Below, piece by piece: positions 1-8,301 of a stretch of DNA of 64,000 nt. The DNA is taken from the NCBI RefSeq assembly GCF_030409305.1, contig NZ_JAUFPQ010000023.1, forward strand, positions 124,001 through 188,000. Reading direction: 5' to 3'. The DNA comes from Halomonas maura (GTDB lineage: Bacteria > Pseudomonadota > Gammaproteobacteria > Pseudomonadales > Halomonadaceae). The position numbers were made by a program, and so were the translations under genes. Below the pieces are notes generated by a model, which saw nothing but the letters and a program-made list of their open reading frames with translations, was not told the origin of the DNA and did no database searches. Numbering within the stretch: the stretch's first letter is position 1; each line of letters opens with the position of its first letter.

Positions 1-1
1 G

Positions 2-682
2 CATATCGCCAGCGACTTTCCCGACAAGTTCGGCATCCCGCGCCAGCCCGGGCTGGCCGAGGCCGCCCGCGCCCGCCTGGTCCTGGCGCCGCCCTTCGAC
101 GACCCGCTGGCGGTGCGCGGCCTGGAGGCCTTCAGCCACCTCTGGCTGACCTTCGTCTTCCACCTGAGCCCCGAGCGCTGGACGCCCCTGGTGCGGCCGC
201 CGCGCCTGGGGGGCAATGCCCGGGTGGGGGTCTTCGCCAGCCGCAGCACCCACCGCCCCAATCGCCTGGGCCTGTCGCTGGTGGAACTCGTCGCCATCGA
301 CACGCGCGCCGGGGTGAGCCTGACGCTGCGCGGGGCCGACCTGGTGGACGGCACCCCGGTACTCGACATCAAGCCCTACCTGCCCTGGGCCGAGGCCCGC
401 CCCGAGGCCCGGGCCGGCTTCGCCCCGGCGGCCCCGCCCGCACTGCCGGTCACCTTCACGGCCGAGGCCGAAGCCGCCCTCGCCGCCCGGACCGACGGCG
501 ACACCCTGCGCGCGCTGATCGCCCAGGTGCTGGCCCAGGATCCCCGCCCGGCCTACCGCAAGGGGACTGAGGACCGGATCTACGGGCTCCGCCTGCGCGA
601 CGTGGACGTGCGTTTCCGCGCCGTGGCCGGAGAAAATGGCATCGTGCAGTTGCGAGTGCTCATGGTGGTCCCTTGGGCATAG
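2..682 (+). CDS. trmO: tRNA (adenine(37)-N6)-methyltransferase TrmO, 5' end cut by window
   Basis: The open frame runs in from the left edge (reading HIASDFPDKFGIPRQ) and ends at TAG, so the N-terminus and start are missing. TrmO (TsaA/YaeB family) uses SAM to methylate N6-threonylcarbamoyladenosine at position 37 of ANN-decoding tRNAs. Family features visible: F-P-x-K-F-G-x-P-R-Q at the start of the visible part, GLEAFSHLW, the block RPPRLGGNARVGVFASRSTHRPNRLGLS (residues given only as family signature, partly), and DIKPYLPWAEA. The C-terminal part carries the usual DPRPAYRKG and YG-L signature. The last gene of its transcript here; it converges on the araC-type gene, with 40 bases between the stops. 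Confidence 0.9.
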   Translation, partial: HIASDFPDKFGIPRQPGLAEAARARLVLAPPFDDPLAVRGLEAFSHLWLTFVFHLSPERWTPLVRPPRLGGNARVGVFASRSTHRPNRLGLSLVELVAIDTRAGVSLTLRGADLVDGTPVLDIKPYLPWAEARPEARAGFAPAAPPALPVTFTAEAEAALAARTDGDTLRALIAQVLAQDPRPAYRKGTEDRIYGLRLRDVDVRFRAVAGENGIVQLRVLMVVPWA

Positions 683-722
683 GCCCTCAGAGCGTCGTCA
701 TTGCCTGCCTCTCTCGGACGCC

Positions 723-1583
723 TCATGATGCACGGGCAGAATAGTCATCGATCACCTTCTGGTACTGGCTGGGCGAGGCCCCGATATGGCGTCGGAAGAA
801 GCGAGTGAAGTGGCCCTGTTCAGAGAACCCCAAGGATTCCGACAAGTTGCCCAGGGTGCCGGGGCGATTGTTGGAAAGGCAGTGGAACGCCATCTGCATC
901 TTGCCGATATTGGCAAACATCTGCGGTGTCATGCCGGTGTTCTTCTTGAAGAGGGTAAAGAAATGCGCCCGGGAAAGGCCGCACTGGCGGGCGATGCCTT
1001 CCATGTCCAGTTCCCCCTGGGGATGGTCGAGAATGAACTGGCTCGCCTGGCGAATGCGGGCATCGTAGAAGTCGCTGGCAACACCCACTCGCAGCCTGGC
1101 CAGGTGGCGCCAGTCAGAATGTTTCTCGGTGATCCCGATAAGCAAATCAAAAAGCAGCTCTTCCAGCCTGTCCTGAGGCACCAGCCCGAAAGAGAACATG
1201 GCATCGATCAGCAGGTCCGCATGATCCCGCATGCGGGGCGTGAGTTCGATGCAGGGGCTGGAGAAGAAGTCGGGTCGGCCACTCAGTGCCAGTCCACGCT
1301 GCAAGGCCGCCAGCCAGCTCGGCTCGATGTAGAGGGCCAGGATCAGGGTGTCGGCGGCACCGCTCTGGTGATCGTAGAAGTGCGGCTCCCAGGCGTTGAT
1401 GAGCACCGCCGTCCTGTCGGTCAGCGGCAGCCGGCGATCGCGCACCGAGAAGTAGGTATCCTCCCCGGAGACCTTGAGCAGTACATGGCATTCGGAATGG
1501 GCGTGGGGCACCAGCGACTCGTCCATGTCCAGCAGGGCAACGCGACCAAACTCGCCATGCAAGATGCGGTGGGCACTCGACAT
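723..1583 (-). CDS. AraC-family transcriptional regulator (cupin sensor plus HTH)
   Basis: 286 residues. The N-terminal half (about 1-150) is a cupin-type sensor domain with HAHSECH near residue 28. The C-terminal ~100 residues hold two helix-turn-helix units: GIARQCGLSRAHFFTLFKK, then SESLGFSEQGHFTRFFRR-x4-SPSQY, the AraC/XylS signature. The open frame extends 18 codons upstream, but ATG at 1583 has a GAGG five bases before it and starts the recognisable cupin, so it is preferred. It sits 104 bases after mocA as the last gene on the strand of the Mo-hydroxylase operon, so it is a likely pathway-specific regulator, perhaps co-transcribed with its targets. The effector is unknown. Confidence 0.85.
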   Translation of the reverse strand: MSSAHRILHGEFGRVALLDMDESLVPHAHSECHVLLKVSGEDTYFSVRDRRLPLTDRTAVLINAWEPHFYDHQSGAADTLILALYIEPSWLAALQRGLALSGRPDFFSSPCIELTPRMRDHADLLIDAMFSFGLVPQDRLEELLFDLLIGITEKHSDWRHLARLRVGVASDFYDARIRQASQFILDHPQGELDMEGIARQCGLSRAHFFTLFKKNTGMTPQMFANIGKMQMAFHCLSNNRPGTLGNLSESLGFSEQGHFTRFFRRHIGASPSQYQKVIDDYSARAS

Positions 1584-1687
1584 GACGTCCTCGTTAGTGG
1601 AAGTGTAAGGGCATGCTGGTACAAGCCAGCGTACCATCTCTTACCCGTGCACCGGCCACAGCCAGACCAAAGTCGATGGCGAGTCAC

Positions 1688-2284
1688 TCAGCGGCCACTA
1701 CGCCTTGCCCAGGCAAGATCCACTGGCCTGTCCACATCCTCCATGACGCCCGGGTCCTGAACCTTGATCTCGATACAGGCATCCCGATGCCGCCGCACCA
1801 CGCTGCGGGCTCCCTCGTCGTCGGTCAGTTGCTCGAGCGAGCCCCAGAAACACCGGCCGAACAGCACCGGGTGCCCACCCTGCCCCCGATAGAAGGGCCG
1901 CACGATCGCCCGATCACTAGCCCTTGAGCACAATAGAGCAAAGGTGTCCTCGCTCAACCAAGGCATATCGCCCAGCATCACCGCCACCGCAAGGGCTTGG
2001 CTCTCGGTACTCAGTGCGCGGATGCCGGCGGCGAGGCTGGCCCCCATGCCCTGTTCTGCCGTATCGGCAACAATAATGCCGATATCCTTGGCAATGCCCA
2101 GATGGACGGGATCGTCCTCGATGCCCAGCACCACCCGGATCTCGCCGAAATGTGGCCGGAGAGTCGCCAGCGTGGCGGCCAGCAGCGGGCCACGCTGTGG
2201 CAGGTGCGCCAGGCGCTTGTCGCTGCCGTAGCGGCGCGCCCGACCGGCCGCCAATACCAGGGCAACGACGGCGTCAGAGGGCAT
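1688..2284 (-). CDS. mocA: Molybdenum cofactor nucleotidyltransferase (MocA/MobA-like)
   Basis: 198 residues. NTP-transferase fold: nucleotide-binding LVLAAGRARRYGSDKRL at residues 9-25, LGDMPWLSED around residue 105 (metal-binding Asp), and RGQGGHPVLFGR around 140, the signature of the MocA/MobA-like group. MocA transfers CMP to molybdopterin-Mo to make the cytosine dinucleotide (MCD) form used by CO-dehydrogenase-type hydroxylases. Its first codons overlap the end of xdhC by 11 bases, so the two are translationally coupled. The context, a Mo-hydroxylase in the same operon, supports a cofactor role. CTP versus GTP specificity is inferred from context, not read from residues. Confidence 0.8.
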   Translation of the reverse strand: MPSDAVVALVLAAGRARRYGSDKRLAHLPQRGPLLAATLATLRPHFGEIRVVLGIEDDPVHLGIAKDIGIIVADTAEQGMGASLAAGIRALSTESQALAVAVMLGDMPWLSEDTFALLCSRASDRAIVRPFYRGQGGHPVLFGRCFWGSLEQLTDDEGARSVVRRHRDACIEIKVQDPGVMEDVDRPVDLAWARRSGR

Positions 2285-3251
2285 CGCGCGCTTTTCCGTG
2301 GTAGACCCGTACGATATCCGCTACCACGGCCAGGGCGATCTCGGCCGGGGTCTTGCTGCCGATGGCGAGGCCGATAGGCATATGGATCCGCTCGATCTCT
2401 GCCTGGGACAGCCCTCCCGAGCGCATCAGCCGTGTGGCACGGGCATCCGAGGTCCGCTGTGAACCCATCACGCCGATGTAGAAGGCCTCGGTACGCACCG
2501 CCTCGATCATGGCCAGATCATCGATGCGCGGATCGTGGGTCAGGGCCACCACCGCGGTTGCCGCATGGCAGCCCCCGGCGGCGATGAAGGCCGACGGCAA
2601 CTGCGGCACCACCGTCACCCCGTCGACACTGAACCCTTCGCGCATTTCCGGGCGGGGGTCGCAGACGATGACCTCATGACCCAACATCTTGGCGAAGCCG
2701 GCACAGGCCTCGGCCACCGGCGAGATGCCGGCCAGCAGCAGGCGCAACACGGGCCCGATACGGATATCGACCGCCCCGGGGTGCCGTACCACGCTCGGCC
2801 CTCCAGGCTCCTCATCATTATCGGCTCGCACGGTGCCGGACTCGAGATCGACCCGACGCTTCAGCCGGCGCTGTCCCTGCAGGGCCAGTTGCAGCGCCTC
2901 GAGATGCGCCAGCCAGGCATCGTCGGCAGCGCGGTGCTCGATCAGCACCTCCAGTACCCCACCACAGGGCAGGGCGAGGCGTCGGCTCTCCTCGCGACTT
3001 TCGCCGTAGCGACGCAGGGTCACCGGCCGCTTGAAGTCGCCGGCGACGACTTCCTCGAGGAAGGCCTCCTCGACACAGCCACCGGATAGCGAGCCAACAC
3101 ACTGACCGTCGCGACGCGCCACTAGCATGGAGCCCGGCCCACGGGGCGCCGAGCCATAGGTCGAGAGCACGGTGCATAGCCAGATGGGGTGGCCATCGCG
3201 GACCCAGGCCAGCGCCTGGGTGATCACCTGGGTATCGAGGTCGTGCATCAC
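2274..3251 (-). CDS. xdhC: XdhC/CoxI-family molybdenum cofactor insertion protein
   Basis: 325 residues. Two-domain XdhC layout. The N-terminal XdhC_CoxI domain has STYGSAPRGPGSMLV (about 30-43) and GSLSGGCVEEA (about 53-63). The C-terminal Rossmann-type domain has VIVCDPRPE, then VVALTHDPRIDD and FYIGVMGSQRTSDAR, ending with IGLAIGSKTPAEIALAVVADI. Proteins of this family bind mature or sulfurated Mo cofactor and deliver it to xanthine-dehydrogenase-type apoenzymes. It lies between the benE-like permease (23-base gap) and mocA (11-base overlap) in the Mo-hydroxylase operon, so that enzyme is its presumed client. Confidence 0.88.
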   Translation of the reverse strand: MMHDLDTQVITQALAWVRDGHPIWLCTVLSTYGSAPRGPGSMLVARRDGQCVGSLSGGCVEEAFLEEVVAGDFKRPVTLRRYGESREESRRLALPCGGVLEVLIEHRAADDAWLAHLEALQLALQGQRRLKRRVDLESGTVRADNDEEPGGPSVVRHPGAVDIRIGPVLRLLLAGISPVAEACAGFAKMLGHEVIVCDPRPEMREGFSVDGVTVVPQLPSAFIAAGGCHAATAVVALTHDPRIDDLAMIEAVRTEAFYIGVMGSQRTSDARATRLMRSGGLSQAEIERIHMPIGLAIGSKTPAEIALAVVADIVRVYHGKARDAL

Positions 3252-3274
3252 TCCCCCCTCCTGCTCCGCCGCGT

Positions 3275-4552
3275 TCAGTCTGCGACCTGGGTCTTCTCTG
3301 CCTCGGGATCGAGCGTCTTCTCGCCCAGCAGCAGGGAGACCGCGATACCGCAGACCAGTGCCCAGAAAGGGGCGCTGATTCCCAGCAGGGTGATGTTACT
3401 CATCGCCACCACCAGCGCCACGAAGGCACCGATCTGATGGCCGCGATGCCGGGAGAAGGCATGCTGAAAGGCCGCCAACAGCACGCCGATCATCGCCAGG
3501 CCGGCCACGCTGCCGATCAGGGCGCTGGGCAACGCCAGGATGACGGGCACCGCCGCACCGGCAAACAGGCCGAAGGCACAGAACAGCACGCCGTTCACCA
3601 GGGTGGCACCATAGCGGGTGCTCTTGTCGTCGCCGGCCTGCTCGGAGGAGCAGATGGCGGTCATCGGCCCGGCGATGTTGGCGTTGTGGCCGCCGAGGAG
3701 GCCGGCGAGCATGCCACCGATACCGCTGATGATGGTCATGGCATTGACCGGGGGACGGTACTCCTCGGCCAGCAGCACCCCCATGGCCTGGGCATTCTCG
3801 GCCCCGATCACCAGTGCCGCCAGCGGCACGGAGATGGCCAGGAAGGCACCCAGGGTGAAGCTCGGTGCGGTGAACTGCGGCGCGACGAAGGCGATATCCA
3901 CGTCGGCGGGTTGCACGGCACCCATCGCCAGAGCGACGCCGAGGCCGACCACCGCCGCCACCAGCACGGGTGGCACCGCCTTGATGAAGCGCGAGCTGAG
4001 GAAGAAGGCCACCACCGCCGTACCGGCGATCCAGGGTGCGGCCCCCACCGAGTTCACCGCGCCGATGCCGAAGCGGATCAAGGCGCCGGCGATCATCGCC
4101 ATGACGATCGGCATCGGCAGCCAGCGCATGATGCGCCCGACTACCCCGCTGACCCCCAGCGCCAACACGATCGCCCCACTCATGATGAAGGCGCCGATCG
4201 CCTCGGTGAAGGGAATCGTCGCCAGGGCGGTGATCATGATCGCCGCCCCGGGAATCGAGTAGGCGCCGGTGATCGGCTGACGATAGCGCAAGGCCATGAT
4301 CAGGCTGATCAGGCCACCCAGGAAGTAGATGGCGAACAGCCAGGCCACGGTCTGGCCATTGCTCAGGTTGCCGGCCTCGGCGGCACTGATCACGATCAGC
4401 GCCGGCCCCGAGCAACCGAAAAGCGCCGCGACGATGCCGGCACTGATCGACTTGGCTGTGAAGGCCCGGGTCAGGTCCTTGAGCAGCGGACGCTTGGCGC
4501 CCACGTCTGCGCTCGGCGTGGGGCTGGCCCCGTTGTTGTCGTGTGCTCGCAT
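3275..4552 (-). CDS. BenE-family benzoate/H+ symporter-like permease
   Basis: 425 residues with about 11-12 hydrophobic segments and a short soluble N-terminus. Family features: the SISAGIVAALFGCSGPALIVI opening segment (about 35-55), QPITGAYSIPGAA (about 93), MPIVMAMIAGALIRFG, and a conserved late segment containing GGHNANIAGP. BenE-type carriers import benzoate and related aromatic acids with protons across the inner membrane. It lies between the crotonase (40-base gap) and xdhC (23-base gap). Placement beside a CoA ligase suggests it imports the carboxylate that the ligase activates. Benzoate itself is not certain, because no benzoate dioxygenase or box genes are nearby. Confidence 0.85.
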   Translation of the reverse strand: MRAHDNNGASPTPSADVGAKRPLLKDLTRAFTAKSISAGIVAALFGCSGPALIVISAAEAGNLSNGQTVAWLFAIYFLGGLISLIMALRYRQPITGAYSIPGAAIMITALATIPFTEAIGAFIMSGAIVLALGVSGVVGRIMRWLPMPIVMAMIAGALIRFGIGAVNSVGAAPWIAGTAVVAFFLSSRFIKAVPPVLVAAVVGLGVALAMGAVQPADVDIAFVAPQFTAPSFTLGAFLAISVPLAALVIGAENAQAMGVLLAEEYRPPVNAMTIISGIGGMLAGLLGGHNANIAGPMTAICSSEQAGDDKSTRYGATLVNGVLFCAFGLFAGAAVPVILALPSALIGSVAGLAMIGVLLAAFQHAFSRHRGHQIGAFVALVVAMSNITLLGISAPFWALVCGIAVSLLLGEKTLDPEAEKTQVAD

Positions 4553-4592
4553 GGGATTCTCCTGGCGTTGTTGTTATGTCATGGGATACCGA

Positions 4593-5396
4593 TCATTCAC
4601 CGGTGAAGACGGCCCGGCGCTTGCCGTGGAAGGCCTCGACACCCTCGCGGAAGTCACTGGAGGTGCGCAGTCGGCTGTAGCAGTGGCCTTCCATCTCGAT
4701 GGCCACCGACAGCGGGGCATCCTCGTTGTCGTTGATCAGGCGCTTGGCGGTGCGCTGGGCGAGCGGCGAGAAGCCGCGCAACTCATCCACCAGCGCCTGG
4801 GTAGCGTTCTCCAATTGGTCATCGGGCACGCACTCGGTGGCGATCCCCCACGCCAGCGCCTGGGCACCGCCGATGCGCTTGGCGCGCATCACCATGTGCT
4901 TGGTTCGGGCGATGCCGATGATCTTCTGCAGGCGGGCCGAGCCTCCGGAACCCGGAATCTGCCCCAGTTTCTGCTCCGGCAGGGCATAGAGGGTCGTCTC
5001 GGAGGCGATGCGGAAATCGCAGGCCAACGACAACTCGAAGCCGACGCCGAAGGTGTAGCCACGATTGGCGGCAATCACCGGCTTCGAGCAGCGCGCCGGA
5101 GCGGCCACGTTGTCGGCCAGTTTCGAGACATGTTCGGGCGAGGCCTCGAGGAACCCCTTGATGTCGCCACCACTGGAGAAGTGTTCGCCCTCGGCGCGCA
5201 GCACGATGACGCGCACGCCATCATGGGCATCCAGCGCCTCGAACACGCGGCGCAACTCGTCGCGCTGGGGCATCGAGATCACGTTGAGCGGTGGACGGCC
5301 GAGGATGATGTCGGCGCGCTCGGCCTCGGCGTCGACCTGGACCCTGAAGCCGTCGAAGTCGCTGGCCAGGATGGTGTTCACGTCGGTGGTAGTCAT
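4593..5396 (-). CDS. Enoyl-CoA hydratase/isomerase (crotonase) of the Mo-hydroxylase operon
   Basis: 267 residues. Crotonase fold: oxyanion-hole segment HFSSGGDIKGF (about 70-80), GVGFELSLACDFRIA and ALPEQKLGQIPGSGG. Both glutamates used by crotonase for water addition align (E in GFELS, E in LPEQK), so a hydratase-type reaction is plausible. The 4-chlorobenzoyl-CoA dehalogenase Asp/His pair was not recognised. The start at 5396 was chosen because upstream sequence in frame is the antisense reading of the ligase gene and the protein begins 26 bases after the ligase stop. Substrate unknown; presumably a CoA ester made by the adjacent ligase. Confidence 0.85.
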   Translation of the reverse strand: MTTTDVNTILASDFDGFRVQVDAEAERADIILGRPPLNVISMPQRDELRRVFEALDAHDGVRVIVLRAEGEHFSSGGDIKGFLEASPEHVSKLADNVAAPARCSKPVIAANRGYTFGVGFELSLACDFRIASETTLYALPEQKLGQIPGSGGSARLQKIIGIARTKHMVMRAKRIGGAQALAWGIATECVPDDQLENATQALVDELRGFSPLAQRTAKRLINDNEDAPLSVAIEMEGHCYSRLRTSSDFREGVEAFHGKRRAVFTGE

Positions 5397-5422
5397 GTCT
5401 TGGTTCCTTGTCGGTTTGCTGA

Positions 5423-6952
5423 TCAGTGGGGTTGTACGCTGGCGGAATCCTGTTTGCGCAGCACGCGGCGCAGGATCTTGCCCACGGGGGACTTGGGAAT
5501 CTCGTCGACGAAGATGTAGCGCCGCGGGCGCTTGAAGCGGGCCAGGCCGGAATCGACGCAGTGCCGGTCGAGTTCGCCCTCGTCGATGGTCTGTCGGGCC
5601 TTGACGAAGGCGGTGACCACCTCTCCCCACTGCTCGTCGGCCAGCCCCACCACCACGACCTCTTCCACCTGGGGGTGCACCGAGAGCACATTCTCGATCT
5701 CCACCGGGCTGACGTTCTCGCCGCCGGTGATGATCAGGTCATCGACCCGGCCGGTGACGAACAGGTCGCCGTCGGCGTCGAAGTAGCCGGTGTCGCTGGT
5801 GAAGTACCAGCCCTCCTTGAGCGCCTTGCGGTCGGCATCGGGGCGGTGCCAGTAGCCCTGAAAGGCCTCGTCGCCGGCCATGTCGGCGATGATCTCGCCC
5901 TCTTCCCCCACGCCCAGGATCTCGTCCGGCGACTCGGCACCCACTTTGACCACCCGGATGCGCTGGTTGAGCGACGGCCGACCCGATGAGCCCGGCTTGT
6001 CACTGGCCCGTTGGTCGATGGTGAAGGTATAGATCTCGGAGCTGCCGTAGTGGTTGACGAACAGGCTGGGCTGGAAGGCTTCCTGAACCCGTGCCATCAG
6101 CCCCGCACTCATCGGCGCGCCGGCGAAGCCCAGCTTGTCGACGCTGACCACCCGTGACGGTGAGAACTCGGGATGCTCGATGAGCATGTGGTAGAGGGTC
6201 GGCACCAGATAGAGGTTGGTGACGCCCTCACGCTCGATGGAGTCCAGCGTCGCCGCGGGATCGAACTTCGGCACGCAGACGAAGTGGCCGTCGATCAGTG
6301 CCATCGACAGCAGCGAGCGCACGCCCATGGTGTGATAGAGCGGCATCACGCCGAGGGTGCACTCGTCGTGGCGATAGAGGTTCTGGGCCACATGGGCCAG
6401 CGCTGCGGCTCGCTCGGCGCGATGCAGGCGTGGCACGCCCTTGGGCTTGCCGCTGGTACCCGAGGTGTAGAGCATCAGCGAGACATCCTCGGCATCGGCA
6501 CGCAATACCAGCTCACCGTCCACACCGAGCAGGGCATCGAAGTCATGGGCACCGATGTCCTCGCCCCCTCCGGCAGTGATGCGCGGCAGCCGCTGTGCCT
6601 CGGGACAGCCGTTCACCGCTTCGGCCACCGAAGCGTCATAGGCGAGAGCCTTGACCTCGGCATCCTCGATGCAGTAACTCAGATCCCGGGCCGTGGATCG
6701 CCAGTTGAGGGGAGTGACCACGATCCCGGCGAATTGGCAGGCCCAGTGCAGGGTCGCCATCTGCCAGCGATTCTGCATCACCACCAGCAGGCGATCCCCC
6801 TTGGCCAGGCCCATCGCCTCGAGGCTCCTGGCGACACTCTGGATATCGGCGAACCACTCGGCATAAGTCTTGCGAAAATCGCCATCGGAAATGGCGATCG
6901 CCCGAGGGCGACGCTCCACCGAGGCAAGAAAACTGCGACCAAGATCAAACAT
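5423..6952 (-). CDS. Acyl-CoA synthetase (AMP-forming), aromatic-acid-type
   Basis: 509 residues. ANL-superfamily ligase: P-loop LMLYTSGTSGKPKGVPRLH (about 163-181), NHYGSSEIYTF (about 303) for adenylate binding, YFTSDTGYFDADGDLFVTGR with the hinge region, DDLIITGGENVSPVEIE, and catalytic lysine in PKSPVGKILRRVLR near the C-terminus. It forms a CoA thioester through an acyl-AMP. The length and TIDQR-type middle segment recall 4-chlorobenzoate/hydroxybenzoate-type ligases, but specificity is not assignable. ATG at 6952 overlaps the end of the iron-sulfur subunit gene by 8 bases; longer upstream frames are antisense shadow. Confidence 0.88.
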   Translation of the reverse strand: MFDLGRSFLASVERRPRAIAISDGDFRKTYAEWFADIQSVARSLEAMGLAKGDRLLVVMQNRWQMATLHWACQFAGIVVTPLNWRSTARDLSYCIEDAEVKALAYDASVAEAVNGCPEAQRLPRITAGGGEDIGAHDFDALLGVDGELVLRADAEDVSLMLYTSGTSGKPKGVPRLHRAERAAALAHVAQNLYRHDECTLGVMPLYHTMGVRSLLSMALIDGHFVCVPKFDPAATLDSIEREGVTNLYLVPTLYHMLIEHPEFSPSRVVSVDKLGFAGAPMSAGLMARVQEAFQPSLFVNHYGSSEIYTFTIDQRASDKPGSSGRPSLNQRIRVVKVGAESPDEILGVGEEGEIIADMAGDEAFQGYWHRPDADRKALKEGWYFTSDTGYFDADGDLFVTGRVDDLIITGGENVSPVEIENVLSVHPQVEEVVVVGLADEQWGEVVTAFVKARQTIDEGELDRHCVDSGLARFKRPRRYIFVDEIPKSPVGKILRRVLRKQDSASVQPH

Positions 6953-7472
6953 CGTTGTTCTCCAGTTGACTGTCGGGCACGGCCGCCTCGCGGCGCGTCC
7001 GAGCCACTTCGAGTACCGCCTGGACCATGCCGGTATAGCCGGTGCAACGGCACAGATGACCCGACAGCATGTCGCGCACCTGGGCCTCGCTGGGGTCGGC
7101 CACACGGTCCAGGAACTCCTCGCAGGACATCAGAATGCCTGCGGTGCAGAAGCCGCACTGCAGGGCGTGATGACGCCGGAACGCCTGTTGCAGATCGGAA
7201 AGGCCCTCCTCTCCTGCCAGCGACTCGACGGTATCGAGCCGCCGACCCTCGGCCTGTACCGCAAGCATCAGGCAGCTGCGGCTGGCGCGACCATCGACGC
7301 GCACCGTGCAGGCCCCACACACGCCGTGCTCGCACCCCACGTGGGTGCCGGTGGCTCCCAGTTCGTGGCGCAGGAAGTCGCACAGCTGGGTACGGGGCTC
7401 GGCGTAGCCGCTGCGCTCGCGGCCATTGAGGGTCAGGGTCACGCGTATGCGCTGGTCAGCCCTGGCGTGCAT
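6945..7472 (-). CDS. Mo-hydroxylase small subunit, [2Fe-2S] protein (CoxS/XdhA-like)
   Basis: 175 residues. The N-terminal plant-type ferredoxin domain carries C-x4-C-x2-C-x11-C in the segment CEHGVCGACTVRVDG (about residues 48-62, last Cys a little later). The C-terminal [2Fe-2S]-binding domain carries CGFCTAG (about 108) and CRCTGY (about 142). It passes electrons from the Mo site to FAD. ATG at 7472 has GAGGAG seven bases upstream and was chosen over a start nine codons earlier. It overlaps the FAD-subunit gene by 17 bases and the ligase gene by 8. The tight overlaps with the other two subunits make a three-subunit CO-dehydrogenase-type hydroxylase certain as a class. Confidence 0.92.
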   Translation of the reverse strand: MHARADQRIRVTLTLNGRERSGYAEPRTQLCDFLRHELGATGTHVGCEHGVCGACTVRVDGRASRSCLMLAVQAEGRRLDTVESLAGEEGLSDLQQAFRRHHALQCGFCTAGILMSCEEFLDRVADPSEAQVRDMLSGHLCRCTGYTGMVQAVLEVARTRREAAVPDSQLENNDV

Positions 7473-8301
7473 GGGCGATCTCCTCGTCACTTGGCCCACC
7501 GGCGATCAACTGCCGGCCGAGCTCACGGATCAACTGGCGGCGATAGGCCGCCGTGGCATGGGCGTCGTCCTCGGCACCCAAGGACCAGGCGAGGGTGTTG
7601 AGGACCTCGCTCGGGTCATCCTGGCGGGCGAATTCGCGGCTCACTGGGCGGTCGGCGACGCCGCCCACGCCGAGAGTGACTCGGTCGTTGTCGATCACTG
7701 CCGCCAGCGCGACGATGGCGAAGTCGCCATGGCGCATGGCCACTTCCTGGAAGCGGTACTCCGCGCCCGGCCTCGCCAGGGGGAAACGCACCTCGGTGAT
7801 CAGCTCGTCGGGGTGGCGGTCGGTGGTCAGTACGCCCTGGAAGAAGTCTCGCGCCAGGACTCGGCGCGACTTGCCGCGGCGGTTCTCGAGCACCACCTGC
7901 CCTCCCAGGGTGACCAGGCTCAACGGCAACTCGGCGCTGGGATCGGCATGGGCGATCGAGCCGCATACCGTGCCGCGGTTACGGGTCTGCCAATGGCCGA
8001 TCCAGGGCATCGCCTGCGCCAGCAACGGGACCGCTTCGGCGAGGCCGGGGTACTCGAGTAGTTCGGCCTGAGTCACCCCGGCGCCCACCGCTAGATGATC
8101 GTCACGACGCTCGATGTAGTGCAGGTCCTCGATACCCGCGATATCGATCAGCCGCTTGGGCTGGGCCAGGCGCATGTTGAGCACCGCCATCAGCGACTGC
8201 CCCCCGGCGATCAGCCGAGCATCGTCCCCAGCCTCATGCAGCAGCTCACAGGCCTCGCGACGGCTCGACGGGCGCAGATAATCGAAAGCAGCAGGTTTCA
8301 T
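7456..8301 (-). CDS. Mo-hydroxylase medium subunit, FAD-binding (CoxM-like)
   Basis: 281 residues. FAD_binding_5 domain with GGQSLMAVLNMRLAQP (about 34-49) and TRNRGTVCGSIAHADPSAELP (about 101 on), the two flavin-contact blocks of CoxM/XdhB proteins, followed by a CO_deh_flav_C domain. The length is that of CoxM. HcrB-type 4-hydroxybenzoyl-CoA reductase subunits are longer because of an extra [4Fe-4S] insertion, not seen here, which argues against an anaerobic hydroxybenzoyl-CoA reductase. The ATG shares ATGA with the stop of the large subunit gene. The long upstream in-frame extension is antisense or shadow sequence of the large subunit and is ignored. Confidence 0.92.
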   Translation of the reverse strand: MKPAAFDYLRPSSRREACELLHEAGDDARLIAGGQSLMAVLNMRLAQPKRLIDIAGIEDLHYIERRDDHLAVGAGVTQAELLEYPGLAEAVPLLAQAMPWIGHWQTRNRGTVCGSIAHADPSAELPLSLVTLGGQVVLENRRGKSRRVLARDFFQGVLTTDRHPDELITEVRFPLARPGAEYRFQEVAMRHGDFAIVALAAVIDNDRVTLGVGGVADRPVSREFARQDDPSEVLNTLAWSLGAEDDAHATAAYRRQLIRELGRQLIAGGPSDEEIAHARQG